64,000 nt of DNA from Actinomadura coerulea (GTDB lineage: Bacteria > Actinomycetota > Actinomycetes > Streptosporangiales > Streptosporangiaceae). The stretch spans positions 744,001 to 808,000 of the forward strand of contig NZ_JACHMQ010000001.1 of the NCBI RefSeq assembly GCF_014208105.1, in the 5' to 3' direction. How positions within the stretch are numbered: position 1 is the stretch's first letter; each line of letters starts with the position of its first letter. Positions 25,781-34,715 of this stretch are shown piece by piece. The position numbers and the translations under genes are program-made. The notes below the pieces were generated by a model. That model was not told the DNA's origin, searched no databases, and was given only the letters and a program-made list of their open reading frames with translations.

Positions 25781-27046
25781 GTGAGCCGCAAGCAGCAGCT
25801 GCACCGGCCCGGGCCGCAGCCGGGCCCGCCCGCCGACGACACCGGCTGCGCCATCCTGCACGTCGACATGGACGCCTTCTTCGTCAGCGTCGAGCTGCTG
25901 GAGCGGCCCGAACTGCGCGGGCGTCCCGTCGTCGTGGGCGGAGCGGGGCCGCGCGGCGTGGTGTCGGCGGCCTCCTACGAGGCCCGCCGGTTCGGAGTGC
26001 ACTCGGCGATGCCGATGACGCGGGCGCGGCGGCTGTGCCCGCAGGCCGTGGTGCTGCCGGCGAGCCACGGCAAGTACGGCCGCGTGTCCGCCGCGGTGTT
26101 CGAGATCTTCCGCTCCGTCACGCCGCTGGTCGAGGGCCTGTCGCTGGACGAGGCCTTCCTGGACGTGGCGGGCGCCCGGCGGCGGCTGGGCCGCCCCGCC
26201 GAGATCGCGCAGCTCATCCGCGACCAGGTGCGCGACCAGCAGGGCATCACCTGCTCGGTCGGCGTCGCGAGCACCAAGTTCGTCGCGAAGCTGGCCTCGA
26301 CCCGGTGCAAGCCCGACGGGCTGCTCGTGGTGCCGGCCGACGGCGCCGTCGGCTTCCTGCATCCGCTGCCCGTGGCGTCCCTCTGGGGCGTCGGGGAGCG
26401 GACGGAGCAGGCGCTCGCCCGGCTCGGCCTGCGCACCGTCGGGCAGCTCGCCCAGGTGCCCCTCGCCACGCTGCGGCGCGAGCTCGGCAACGCGCTCGGC
26501 GCGCACCTGCACGAGCTGGCGTGGGGGCGCGACCCGCGCGAGGTCGTCCCGCACACGCCCGACAAGAGCATCGGCGCCGAGGAGACCTTCGACACCGACG
26601 TCGACGATCCCGAGGTCATCCGGCGGGAGTTGCTGCGGCTGGCGGAGAGGGTCGGCGCGCGGCTGCGCGAGAGCGGGAACGCCGGCCGGACGGTCAGCGT
26701 CAAACTGCGGATGGCCGACTTCAAGACGATCACGCGGGCGCGCACGCTGGCCGAGCCGACCGACCTGGCTCGTGTGATCTATGTCACAGCCCGCGAGCTG
26801 TACGAGGCGTCGGGCCTGGAACGGGTACGACTCCGTCTGGTCGGGGTGCGGGTCGAGAACCTGGGTCCCGCCGGCGAGGCCCCCCGTCAGCTCGCCCTCG
26901 ACGAGCCGGAAAGCGGCTGGCGTGAGGCCGAGCGAGCCATGGATCAGGTCGCGCACCGGTTCGGGCGCGGCGCGGTGCGCCCCGCCGCGCTGGTTCGGCG
27001 TGCGGCGGAGGGTGACGCAGGGGACGGCAGGGACGGAAGACAATGA
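25781..27046 (+). CDS. dinB: DNA polymerase IV (Y-family)
   Basis: This 421-residue translesion polymerase has the catalytic acids D29 in LHVDMDAFFVSVE and D123/E124 in GLSLDEAFLDV, the steric region SAASYEARRFGVHSAM, and the thumb SVGVASTKFVAKLAS. The little-finger domain includes RTVSVKLRMADFKTITR. A QLALDEP motif about 50 residues from the end could bind the beta clamp. It starts with GTG 4 nt after the methyltransferase stop, so the two are co-transcribed. No LexA box was recognised upstream. Confidence 0.95.
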   Translation: MSRKQQLHRPGPQPGPPADDTGCAILHVDMDAFFVSVELLERPELRGRPVVVGGAGPRGVVSAASYEARRFGVHSAMPMTRARRLCPQAVVLPASHGKYGRVSAAVFEIFRSVTPLVEGLSLDEAFLDVAGARRRLGRPAEIAQLIRDQVRDQQGITCSVGVASTKFVAKLASTRCKPDGLLVVPADGAVGFLHPLPVASLWGVGERTEQALARLGLRTVGQLAQVPLATLRRELGNALGAHLHELAWGRDPREVVPHTPDKSIGAEETFDTDVDDPEVIRRELLRLAERVGARLRESGNAGRTVSVKLRMADFKTITRARTLAEPTDLARVIYVTARELYEASGLERVRLRLVGVRVENLGPAGEAPRQLALDEPESGWREAERAMDQVAHRFGRGAVRPAALVRRAAEGDAGDGRDGRQ

Positions 27047-27193
27047 AAGAAGGCTGTGAGGCGACCGGCGTCGGGCCCTCGGCGGGCCGTTCGCTTTCGT
27101 ACGCTCGAGAGTCCTCGTATTCTGGGCATATCACCGTTGACGTTCGCGTCCCGCATCGGATACTCCGTCGCGGAGCTGTCGCTGGGAGGTGCC

Positions 27194-27586
27194 GTGCCGC
27201 TGTCTGAGCACGAGCAGCGCATGCTCGAACAGATCGAATCGGCCTTGTACGCCGAGGATCCCAAGTTCGCTCACGCGGTTCGCTCGACCAACCCCCAGGT
27301 CCATTACAAGCGCCGGATCGTCAAGGCTGCCCTCGGCTTCGCGGTGGGCGTGTGCGCGCTGATGGCCGGGCTCGTGATCAACGCCGGGACCGTCACGATC
27401 GCCGTGAGCGTGACGGGCTTCCTGCTGATGGTCGTGTGCTGCGTCTGGGCGCTGACGAGCTGGAAGCGGATGACGGGCATCGGCAACGAGCCCGCGCGCG
27501 GAGGCGGCCGCCAGGCGCGTCCCGCCAAGGCGGGCTTCATGGAGCGCATGGAGGAACGCTGGCGCCGCCGCACCGAGGGTGACTGA
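27194..27586 (+). CDS. DUF3040 domain-containing membrane protein
   Basis: This 130-residue protein has the DUF3040 hallmark N-terminus MPLSEHEQRMLEQIE followed by LYAEDPKFAHAVR, two adjacent transmembrane helices (roughly residues 48-66 and 68-88) and a basic cytoplasmic tail. The GTG at 27194 has GGGAGGT just upstream and matches the family start. The function is unknown. The gene commonly lies next to the dcw cluster in actinobacteria, as here. Hairpins follow its stop, ahead of the convergent transglutaminase-like gene. Confidence 0.85.
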   Translation: MPLSEHEQRMLEQIESALYAEDPKFAHAVRSTNPQVHYKRRIVKAALGFAVGVCALMAGLVINAGTVTIAVSVTGFLLMVVCCVWALTSWKRMTGIGNEPARGGGRQARPAKAGFMERMEERWRRRTEGD

Positions 27587-27592
27587 CGGAGG

Positions 27593-27631
27593 CTGGGGGC
27601 GCCCCCAGTCTCTGTGACTGAGCCCCCTCAG
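27593..27631. terminator. Two hairpins between convergent DUF3040 and transglutaminase-like genes
   Basis: CTGGGGGC-GCCCCCAG is a perfect 16-bp palindrome (27593-27608), followed by CTGAG-CCCC-CTCAG (27618-27631). Both lie just after the DUF3040 stop and could terminate transcription from either side. Confidence 0.5.
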
Positions 27632-27706
27632 CGCCGACGAGACGACTCGTCCCGGCCGTGCGCGGGTCTTCCGCGGGGCCGGGACGAACGCGTGTCCGGG
27701 GCGCGC

Positions 27707-30262
27707 CTACCTGCGGCGCAGGCGGGACGGTAGCTCGTTCAGGCGGGCGGTGGCGTCGAGGGCGCGGTCTCCGGCGGTGCGGAGCGCGGTGCGGGTCTGC
27801 GCCACCGTCGACGGCGGCAGGAGGCGGGCGCGCCACCGGGCCGGGCGCCCCACGGACGCGGCGAACGCCTCCCGGACGGTCCGCACGTCGGCGCGCAGCC
27901 GGTCGGCGGGCTCGACGGCGCGGGTCCGCGAGTAGCGCGCCAGTTCCTCGGCGCGGGCGATCCGGGTGAGGGCCTGGACGCTCGGCGCGTCCATCTCCAG
28001 CAGCTCGCCGAGCCGGCGGGCGGCGGCGCGCGGGGAGTCGCTGGCCCGCCATTCCAGGCCGTGGTCGAGCGCGTCCGCGCGCATCTCCTGCCAGGCGGCG
28101 TGCGCCACCCCGGCCGGGTCGAGAGCCCGCGTCCCGTTCGCGGGTTCCGCCGGTTCCGCCGGACGCGGCGACCGCTTCGGCCCGGGCTCGGCCTTCCCGG
28201 CCGGGTCGGAGCCGGGTCCAGGCCTTCGCCGCGGGGGCGACGGAGTCCCGGCGGGCGAGGCGGCCCGGACCGCCGCCCAGCGGCGCCACCGGGTGAGGAG
28301 CCGCAGCGTCATCGGCGCGGCGGCCAGCAGCAGCGCCAGCAGGGCGCCGAGGAGCCATCCCGCGCCGGAGAACCCGCCGTCGTCGCCTTCCTGGACACCG
28401 GTCGCGGCGTCCGCGCCCTCGTCGTTGCGGTGCCGGGGGCCGGTGGGCGCGGCGGTCGCGCCCGCGTCCGGGGACGAGGCGTCCGGCGCCTGCGTGACCT
28501 CGTCGTCGGGCCCGCCGCCGGTGCTGACCGCGGGCTGGCTGTACGCGGGGGCGAGGGCGGTGCCCTGCCCGGCGGCGCCGCTCGGCGTGGGCTCGAAGCG
28601 CACCCATCCCGAGCCCTCGAAGTACAGTTCGGGCCAGGCGTGCGCGTCGCGCGACCGCACCACCCATTCGCCGGGCTTGACCTCGCTGCCCGGCGTGTAG
28701 CCCATCGCGACCCGCGACGGGATCCCGAGGATCCGCGCCATCAGCGCCATCGCGGCGGCGAACTGCTCGCAGTAGCCGCGCTTGCTGTGCAGCAGGAAGT
28801 CGACGAGGTCGCTTCCGTGCTGCGGCGCGGGCGCGCCCAGGTCGTAGGTGAAGCCGCCGGACAGGGTGAACCAGCGCTGGAGCCGGACGGCCTGGCCGAG
28901 CGCGGTCGTCGAACCGGCGGTGATGTCCGCGGCGAGCTTCCTGACCTGCGGCGGGACGTTCTTGGGCACCGCCGTGTAGTGCGCGACGACCTCGGGCGGG
29001 TAGGGCCCCGAGGCGGCGAGCTGCCCGGCGGTCGGCTGCGGGACCAGGCTCCGCACGGTGTAGGAGCGCCCGCCCGCCGAGTCGCGCAGCGAGTAGATCA
29101 TCAGCGACGGGCCGTGCACCCGCCAGTCGCCCTTGATCGACACCTTGGCGGGGGCGTACGGCACCGGAAGGAACGTCATGTTCCTGACCTCCGGCCGCAC
29201 CCGCACCTCGGTCGTCACCTCGCGCGAGGGCGCGACGGTCAGCCCGGGCGGGGCGGGGAGGGCGCGCTCACCGGTCAGCCGGTCCTTGGAGCTGCTCTTG
29301 AGCGGGCTGTAGGTCCACCGGTCGCCGTCGAACCGGTCGAGGGCGTAGAGACGCAGGTAGCCGGGGCTCTCCGGAGCGTCGCTGCGGTAGGTCAGCACGG
29401 TCGAGTCGTCCAGCCGGGTCAGCTCCCGCTTCAGGCTGACCAGCGGGTCGGGCGTCGTCACGGTCTGCGTGCCCGGGCCGGAGCCGCCGCCCACGCCGAA
29501 CACGCCGCGCGGGTGCAGGCCGGGTATCGCCGCCGGCAGCAGCACGGCGACGGCGACGGTGCCGGCCGCGATCCGGCGGCCGCTGGCCGCCAGGGCCGAG
29601 GCGTCGGGCCGGTCCGCGGGGTCCGCCGGCGGTGGCTGCGCCCCCGCCAGCGGCACCTCGCGGGGGCTGCGGCGCGTCGTGACCGTCCGGCCCCAGCCGC
29701 CGACCTGCTCGCGGGCGTCGGCCATGAGCAGGGCGAGGAACCCGAACGCGCCGATGCCGAAGGCCAGCCAGCCGACGCCGTCCTCGCGGATCGCCGCGGG
29801 CACGCTGTACATGGCCAGCAGCGGCAGCCCGGCGGGCGCGGCGCGGCGCAGCCGCACGGCCAGCAGGTCCACCAGGACGGCGACCAGGCCGATCCCCGCG
29901 GCGGCCAGCATCGCGATGCCGGGGACGAGCGGGACCGGCGCCGCGTACCGGTTGGCCGCCCGCCAGCCCTCGTCCGCCAGCTCGCCGAGGCGCCGCACCG
30001 ACTCCGGTGACGGCACGACCCCGAGCCACGCCTCGCCGCCGGCGAACGCGAGGTCGAGGTAGAGGAAGAGCGCCGCGAGCCCGAACAGCAGGCCGACCGG
30101 AGCGGGCGTGCGCAGGCGCCGCGCGAGCAGGCCGCCGCCGGACACGGCCAGCACCGCGCCGAACCCGGCCCAGAACCAGCTCGTCCTCTCGAACAGCGGG
30201 TACAGCCCGAGTGAGCCGGCGAGCGTCGCCAGCCCGGCCATCACCGTCATCCGGACTCTCAT
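27707..30262 (-). CDS. TgpA-like transglutaminase-domain membrane protein (DUF3488)
   Basis: This 851-residue protein has an N-terminal DUF3488 part with about six membrane helices (residues 5-180, and one near 232-250), then an extracytoplasmic transglutaminase-like domain and a C-terminal helix. The domain shows C498 in RGYCEQFAAAMALMARILG and H541 in SRDAHAWPELYFEG. The third triad position reads FEPTP (E557) where many relatives have FDPT. TgpA family members act at the cell surface, possibly on peptide or cell-wall substrates. It forms an operon with the DUF58 and MoxR genes upstream (gap 26 nt). The cytosolic tail contains low-complexity GPR-rich stretches. Confidence 0.88.
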   Translation of the reverse strand: MRVRMTVMAGLATLAGSLGLYPLFERTSWFWAGFGAVLAVSGGGLLARRLRTPAPVGLLFGLAALFLYLDLAFAGGEAWLGVVPSPESVRRLGELADEGWRAANRYAAPVPLVPGIAMLAAAGIGLVAVLVDLLAVRLRRAAPAGLPLLAMYSVPAAIREDGVGWLAFGIGAFGFLALLMADAREQVGGWGRTVTTRRSPREVPLAGAQPPPADPADRPDASALAASGRRIAAGTVAVAVLLPAAIPGLHPRGVFGVGGGSGPGTQTVTTPDPLVSLKRELTRLDDSTVLTYRSDAPESPGYLRLYALDRFDGDRWTYSPLKSSSKDRLTGERALPAPPGLTVAPSREVTTEVRVRPEVRNMTFLPVPYAPAKVSIKGDWRVHGPSLMIYSLRDSAGGRSYTVRSLVPQPTAGQLAASGPYPPEVVAHYTAVPKNVPPQVRKLAADITAGSTTALGQAVRLQRWFTLSGGFTYDLGAPAPQHGSDLVDFLLHSKRGYCEQFAAAMALMARILGIPSRVAMGYTPGSEVKPGEWVVRSRDAHAWPELYFEGSGWVRFEPTPSGAAGQGTALAPAYSQPAVSTGGGPDDEVTQAPDASSPDAGATAAPTGPRHRNDEGADAATGVQEGDDGGFSGAGWLLGALLALLLAAAPMTLRLLTRWRRWAAVRAASPAGTPSPPRRRPGPGSDPAGKAEPGPKRSPRPAEPAEPANGTRALDPAGVAHAAWQEMRADALDHGLEWRASDSPRAAARRLGELLEMDAPSVQALTRIARAEELARYSRTRAVEPADRLRADVRTVREAFAASVGRPARWRARLLPPSTVAQTRTALRTAGDRALDATARLNELPSRLRRR

Positions 30263-30288
30263 GCCCCGCCCCTGCTCATGCGCCGCCC

Positions 30289-31557
30289 TCAGTCATGCGC
30301 CGCCCCTGACACGAAATCCCCGCCGGCCTTGCCTGCGCGCGCCCACGCCCCGGCGAGCTCCGCCGCGGACCGGACGGTCACCACCCGCCAGCCTCCCGCG
30401 CGCAGCAGCCCCGCGGCCGTTCCGCCGTCCTGCGGCGTGCCGTCGTCGGGGCCGCCCCGGAGCAGGACCGCGACGCAGGTGCCGGTGCCGCGCCGGGCCG
30501 CGGAGACCGCGCGGGCCTCCTCGTCCGACAGCGCGCCGAACACCCCGACGACCAGCCCGTCGCCCTCCCGGCCCGCGCCGTGCCCGCGCAGCGCGGCCAG
30601 TCCCGCCGACAGCGAGCCGCCCTTGGACCGGCGGGCGACGGCCAGCGCGTCGAGCAGCAGCCCCTCGAACGCGCCCTCGGAGGGCCCGGCCGGCAGCGCC
30701 TCCCCGCCGTCGGTGACGTACCGCAGGCTCATCCCCGTCCGGACGAGGTGCACGCCGATCGACGCGGTCGCCGAGACGGCCTGCTCGAAGGAGCCGGACG
30801 GCCCGTCGCCCCAGTGCGCGGAGCGGCGGGTGTCGAGGAAGAGCGTGCCGCTGCTCTGGAAGTGCTGCTCCTCGCGCCGCACCATCAGCTCCCCGTACCG
30901 GGCGGTGGACCGCCAGTGCACGCGGCGCAGGTCGTCGCCGTGCCGGTACTCGCGCGGCGCCACGTCGTCCTCGCCCGCGGCGGAGACCGCGCGGGCCACG
31001 CTGTCGCCGCCGCCCGTCCACGCCCCCGACAGCCGGCTCGGCGGCAGCGGCACGATCGACGGCGTCACCGTGAGCGTGTCGGACAGGCTGAACGAGCGGA
31101 CCAGCTCCACCATCCCGAACGGGTCGGCGAGCCGGACGGTCAGCGGCCCCACCCGGAAGCGCCCGCGCACGTCCGAGCGGATCCGGTAGCCGAGCTCACG
31201 GAACGCGTGCGGCTCGATCCGCTCCAGCACGAAGCGGGCCCGCCCGCCGAGCGCGTAGGGGACCCGGTCCTCCACCATCAGCAGCCCGCTCGGCAGCCGC
31301 GACACGTTCTCCAGCCGCAGGTCGACGCGGGACTCGTGGCCGACCGGCAGGCGCGCCGGCTCCAGCCGCCGCGCGCAGGCCAGCCGGTAGCGCGTCCGCG
31401 CCACCGCGATCGTGCACAGCAGGGGGAGCGCCAGCACGAGCACCCCGGCGCGCAGCAGGTCGCGCTCCCCGAGCGCCACCGCGCAGACGATCGCGGTCGC
31501 CCCGGCGGCCACGAACGACCGCCCGCGTGTGGTGAGGCCGGCCAGCGCCCGTCGCAC
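30289..31557 (-). CDS. DUF58 domain-containing membrane protein
   Basis: This 422-residue protein has two N-terminal hydrophobic segments (about residues 13-31 and 35-52), a beta-rich middle and the DUF58 core (DDVAPREYRHGDDLRRVHWR, then GELMVRREEQH). The core resembles a von Willebrand factor A domain. DUF58 proteins are encoded with MoxR ATPases and transglutaminase-like proteins and probably act as adaptors in envelope protein assembly. It lies between those two genes here, 3 nt after moxR. No catalytic residues are known. Confidence 0.9.
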   Translation of the reverse strand: MRRALAGLTTRGRSFVAAGATAIVCAVALGERDLLRAGVLVLALPLLCTIAVARTRYRLACARRLEPARLPVGHESRVDLRLENVSRLPSGLLMVEDRVPYALGGRARFVLERIEPHAFRELGYRIRSDVRGRFRVGPLTVRLADPFGMVELVRSFSLSDTLTVTPSIVPLPPSRLSGAWTGGGDSVARAVSAAGEDDVAPREYRHGDDLRRVHWRSTARYGELMVRREEQHFQSSGTLFLDTRRSAHWGDGPSGSFEQAVSATASIGVHLVRTGMSLRYVTDGGEALPAGPSEGAFEGLLLDALAVARRSKGGSLSAGLAALRGHGAGREGDGLVVGVFGALSDEEARAVSAARRGTGTCVAVLLRGGPDDGTPQDGGTAAGLLRAGGWRVVTVRSAAELAGAWARAGKAGGDFVSGAAHD

Positions 31558-31560
31558 CCG

Positions 31561-32640
31561 TCACCTGCCGGGGGAGGGCACCGGCAGCCGCTTCACCAGG
31601 TCGGCGACCACCTGCTCGGGACTGCGGCGCTCCACCTGCGCCTCGGCGGTCGGCAGCAGCCGGTGCGCGAGGACGGGGACGGCGAGGTCCTGGATGTCGT
31701 CGGGGACGACGTAGTCGCGGTCGTCGAGCGCGGCGTAGGCCCGCGCGGCCCGCACCAGGTGCAGGGTCGCCCGCGGGGACGCGCCGAGCCGCAGCTCCGG
31801 ATGCCTGCGGGTGGCGGAGACGAGGTCGATCGCGTACTGCCGCACCGCCGGCGCGACGTGCTGGGCCCGCACCACCTCGATGAGGTCGCGGACGTCGGAG
31901 GCGTGCGCGACGGGCGCGAGGCGGTCGAGCGGGGACGTCTCGCCGTGCGTCTCGAGCATCTCCAGCTCGGCGGCGGGATCGGGGTAGCCCATCGAGATGC
32001 GGGCGGTGAACCGGTCGCGCTGCGCCTCGGGCAGCGGGTAGGTCCCCTCCATCTCCACGGGGTTCTGCGTGGAGATCACCATGAACGGCGGCTCCAGCGC
32101 GTAGGTGGTGCCGTCGACCGTGACCTGGCGCTCCTCCATGCACTCCAGCAGCGCGGACTGCGTCTTCGGGGACGCCCGGTTGATCTCGTCGCCGACCAGG
32201 ATGTTGGCGAACACCGGGCCCGGCTTGAACTCGAACTCGCGCCGTTCCTGGTTGTAGGCGCTGACCCCGGTGATGTCGCTCGGCAGAAGGTCGGGCGTGA
32301 ACTGCACGCGCCGCACCGAGCAGTCGACCGAGCGCGCGAGCGCCTTGGCGAGCATCGTCTTGCCGACCCCGGGCACGTCCTCGATGAGCAGGTGCCCCTC
32401 CGCCAGCAGCACCGTCAGCGCGAGCCGCACGGCCGAGGGCTTGCCCTCGATCACCGACTCCACGGCGTCGCGGATCTTGTTCGCGACGTGGGCGAGCCCG
32501 TCGAGCCCGCCTCCTCCGTCACGGCCCGCGTCACGGCCTCCCGCGTCCGCGCCGCCGGCGTCACGGCCGCCGCGCCGGGCCGGGTGGGATGCCGGGGGGT
32601 CGGTCTCCATGAACGACTCGCCGTGCGTGCCTACTGCCAC
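31561..32640 (-). CDS. MoxR family AAA+ ATPase
   Basis: This 359-residue AAA+ chaperone-like ATPase has Walker A GVGKTMLAKALARS after LLAEGHLLIEDVP, Walker B ILVGDEINRASPKTQSALLE, sensor 1 MVISTQNPVE and an arginine-rich C-terminal lid. MoxR proteins work with VWA/DUF58 partners to mature other proteins; the next two genes supply such a partner and a membrane transglutaminase-like protein. GTG at 32640 was chosen because GAGGAGG is 5 nt upstream; an ATG lies 10 codons later. The N-terminus has a GGRDAG-rich low-complexity stretch. Confidence 0.9.
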   Translation of the reverse strand: MAVGTHGESFMETDPPASHPARRGGRDAGGADAGGRDAGRDGGGGLDGLAHVANKIRDAVESVIEGKPSAVRLALTVLLAEGHLLIEDVPGVGKTMLAKALARSVDCSVRRVQFTPDLLPSDITGVSAYNQERREFEFKPGPVFANILVGDEINRASPKTQSALLECMEERQVTVDGTTYALEPPFMVISTQNPVEMEGTYPLPEAQRDRFTARISMGYPDPAAELEMLETHGETSPLDRLAPVAHASDVRDLIEVVRAQHVAPAVRQYAIDLVSATRRHPELRLGASPRATLHLVRAARAYAALDDRDYVVPDDIQDLAVPVLAHRLLPTAEAQVERRSPEQVVADLVKRLPVPSPGR

Positions 32641-32655
32641 CAAACCCTCCTCAGC

Positions 32656-32685
32656 CGTTCCAAACGACAGTACGTCTTTGGAACG
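32656..32685. promoter_or_regulatory. Inverted repeat upstream of the MoxR gene
   Basis: CGTTCCAAA (32656-32664) and TTTGGAACG (32677-32685) are perfect 9-bp complements 12 nt apart, only 16 nt upstream of the moxR start. A related GTTC-N5-GAAC pair lies farther out near 32698-32710. It could be an operator or a leader hairpin of the moxR operon. Confidence 0.4.
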
Positions 32686-32935
32686 CCCACTGCGATGTTC
32701 ATGTGGAACGCGAGCCAATTGTGCTCCACGGAGACGACGACAAACGACGCGCGCGGCGCGCCACACCGCTCCACCCCGTCCCTCACGACCGTCCCGCGCC
32801 CCCGTGCGGGGGTGTTCTGAACGGGCTTGTGCCGATGCGGCGCGCTGAGGGGCCCCCGCTGGGCTCCACTCCACACCACCCCCGTTGACCTGCGATTTCG
32901 TCGCGGAAAACGGCGCGTGGACGGTGTTTTTCTTG

Positions 32936-32976
32936 TTGACGGTGGGGAAGAGTGGAGTAGAGTGGGGCGCCGTGGG
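32936..32976 (+). promoter_or_regulatory. dcw promoter with four MraZ-type boxes
   Basis: GTGGN pentamers start at 32942, 32952, 32962 and 32972, exactly 10 bp apart: GTGGG, GTGGA, GTGGG, GTGGG. MraZ is known to bind such direct repeats upstream of its own gene. They overlap a plausible promoter with TTGACG (32936-32941), a 16-nt spacer and TAGAGT (32958-32963). Autorepression of the dcw operon by MraZ is the natural reading. Confidence 0.75.
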
Positions 32977-33015
32977 GGGCGGTAGCGCCCCATGCGGCGC
33001 GGGAGGTGGGGCCCG

Positions 33016-33447
33016 GTGTTTCTCGGCACCCACTCACCGCGCCTCGACGACAAGGGACGACTGTTCCTGCCGGCGAAGTACCGCGAGGAGCTGTCGGGGG
33101 GATTGGTGATCACGAAGGGCCAGGAACGCTGCCTGTACGTCTTCCCCATGGCGGAGTTCCAGCGGATAACCGAGGCTCTGCGTGCCGCGCCGGTCACCGA
33201 GAAGGCGGTCCGGAGCTACAGCCGGGTCTTCTTCGCCAGCGCCTCCGACGAGGTGCCCGACAAGCAGGGCCGCGTCACGATTCCCCCGCCGCTGCGCAAG
33301 TACGCGGGGCTGACCCGCGACTGCACGGTCATCGGGGCCAACACGCGTCTGGAGATCTGGGACACCCAGGCCTGGGAGACCTACCTGGAGCAGGAGGAGC
33401 AAACCTTCTCCGACGTCTCGGAGGAGGTGTTGCCAGGGATTCTCTGA
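33016..33447 (+). CDS. mraZ: Transcriptional regulator MraZ
   Basis: MraZ (143 aa) has two tandem AbrB-like swapped-hairpin domains. The first is [20 protein letters not shown] and the second contains [23 protein letters not shown]. It forms rings and represses its own promoter at the start of dcw clusters. The GTG at 33016 matches the family start and has GGGAGGT 9 nt upstream; an ATG at 33... upstream would add unrelated residues. Its binding boxes lie 40-75 nt upstream. A weak hairpin separates it from rsmH. Confidence 0.96.
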   Translation: MFLGTHSPRLDDKGRLFLPAKYREELSGGLVITKGQERCLYVFPMAEFQRITEALRAAPVTEKAVRSYSRVFFASASDEVPDKQGRVTIPPPLRKYAGLTRDCTVIGANTRLEIWDTQAWETYLEQEEQTFSDVSEEVLPGIL

Positions 33448-33476
33448 GATACGACTCGTCGGTCCGTTGACCGGCA

Positions 33477-33495
33477 CTGGCCCACGTTCGGCCAG
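33477..33495 (+). terminator. Weak hairpin between mraZ and rsmH
   Basis: CTGGCC and GGCCAG form a 6-bp stem around 7 nt in the 245-nt gap after mraZ. It may attenuate read-through. The rest of the gap (33496-33692) shows no gene and no clear promoter. Confidence 0.3.
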
Positions 33496-33692
33496 GTCTC
33501 CAGCCGCTCTCCAGTCAGCTGGCGCAGCTTCCCCGGTGCCAGACGGCGACCCCCCGCGGGCAACGCGGTGATCTTCCTCCAGGGCAGCGGATGGGGACCT
33601 GGCCGGGCGAGGCCGCCGCCGGGGGCGCGGGACGGTCCGGTCCGGCGATGCCACACAGTCCGCGAGCGAGGTGGCAGTACAGGGGGTGACGC

Positions 33693-34715
33693 ATGAACGG
33701 CCTGGAGAACGGAGCGGGGAACGGCGCAGGCGACCACGCGGCGCACGACCAGGGGCCCGGCAGCGGCCACGTCCCGGTCATGCTCGACCGCGTTCTCGAA
33801 CTTCTCGTCCCCGCCGCGGAGGCCGTCGCCGGCCGCGCTCCCGTGTACCTCGACGCCACGCTCGGCATGGGCGGTCACGCCGAGGCGATGCTGCGGGCCG
33901 TCCCCGCGCTGCGCCTGATCGGCCTCGACCGAGACACCACGGCGCTGGAGCGGTCCGCGCGCAGGCTCGCCCCGTTCGGCGACCGCGTGACGCTGGAACA
34001 CGCCGTCTACGACGAGATCCCCTCCGTGCTGCGCCGGCACCGCGTCCGGGCGGTCGACGCCGTCCTGTTCGACCTCGGCGTGTCCTCCCCGCAGCTCGAC
34101 GAGGCCGACCGCGGCTTCGCCTACTCCTACGACGCCCCCCTCGACATGCGGATGGACCGCACCCAGAGCCTGACCGCGGCCGAGGTCGTCAACGGCTACC
34201 CGCCCGCCGAGCTCGCCCGCATCCTGCGCGAGTACGGCGAGGAGCGGTTCGCCCAGCGCATCGCCGCCGCGATCGTCCGCGAGCGCGAGCGCGCCCCGCT
34301 GGAGTCCACCCGGCGGCTCGCCGACCTGGTGCGCACCTCCATCCCCGCCGCCACCCGCCGCACCGGCGGCAACCCGGCCAAGCGCACCTTCCAGGCGCTG
34401 CGCATCGAGGTGAACGCCGAGCTCGACACCTGGCGCCGGGCGCTGCCCGCCGCCCTGGACGCGCTCCCGGTCGGCGGCCGGGTGGTCGTCCTGTCCTACC
34501 ACTCGCTCGAGGACCGCATCACCAAGCAGGTCCTCGCCGCCCAGGCGGCCGACACGACTCCGCCGGAGCTGCCGGTCCCGCTGCCCGAGCACGAGCCGAG
34601 GTTCCGGCTCCTGACGCGCGGGGCCGAGGTGGCGTCCGACGAGGAGACCACGACCAATCCACGGGCCGGATCGGTGCGGATGCGCGCCGCGGAGCGCGTC
34701 CGGGAGGCGACATGA
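33693..34715 (+). CDS. rsmH: 16S rRNA (cytosine(1402)-N(4))-methyltransferase RsmH
   Basis: RsmH (MraW, 340 aa) methylates C1402 of 16S rRNA with SAM. Key segments are [29 protein letters not shown] (SAM motif I), [29 protein letters not shown], and the C-terminal [14 protein letters not shown] with [14 protein letters not shown]. The first 25 residues are a Gly/Asn/His-rich extension. The ATG has GGGGGTGA upstream. Its stop overlaps the ftsL-like start (ATGA). It holds the second position of the dcw cluster, as usual. Confidence 0.96.
   Translation: MNGLENGAGNGAGDHAAHDQGPGSGHVPVMLDRVLELLVPAAEAVAGRAPVYLDATLGMGGHAEAMLRAVPALRLIGLDRDTTALERSARRLAPFGDRVTLEHAVYDEIPSVLRRHRVRAVDAVLFDLGVSSPQLDEADRGFAYSYDAPLDMRMDRTQSLTAAEVVNGYPPAELARILREYGEERFAQRIAAAIVRERERAPLESTRRLADLVRTSIPAATRRTGGNPAKRTFQALRIEVNAELDTWRRALPAALDALPVGGRVVVLSYHSLEDRITKQVLAAQAADTTPPELPVPLPEHEPRFRLLTRGAEVASDEETTTNPRAGSVRMRAAERVREAT

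Noticed and set aside
27056..27193. N-terminal extension of the DUF3040 protein
   Set aside because: The added 46 residues do not resemble the family, whereas GTG 27194 has GGGAGGT and matches the usual MPLSEHEQ start.
32656..32685. LexA/SOS box upstream of moxR
   Set aside because: The actinobacterial box is GAAC-N4-GTTC. Here the half-sites are in the opposite order and the spacing differs.
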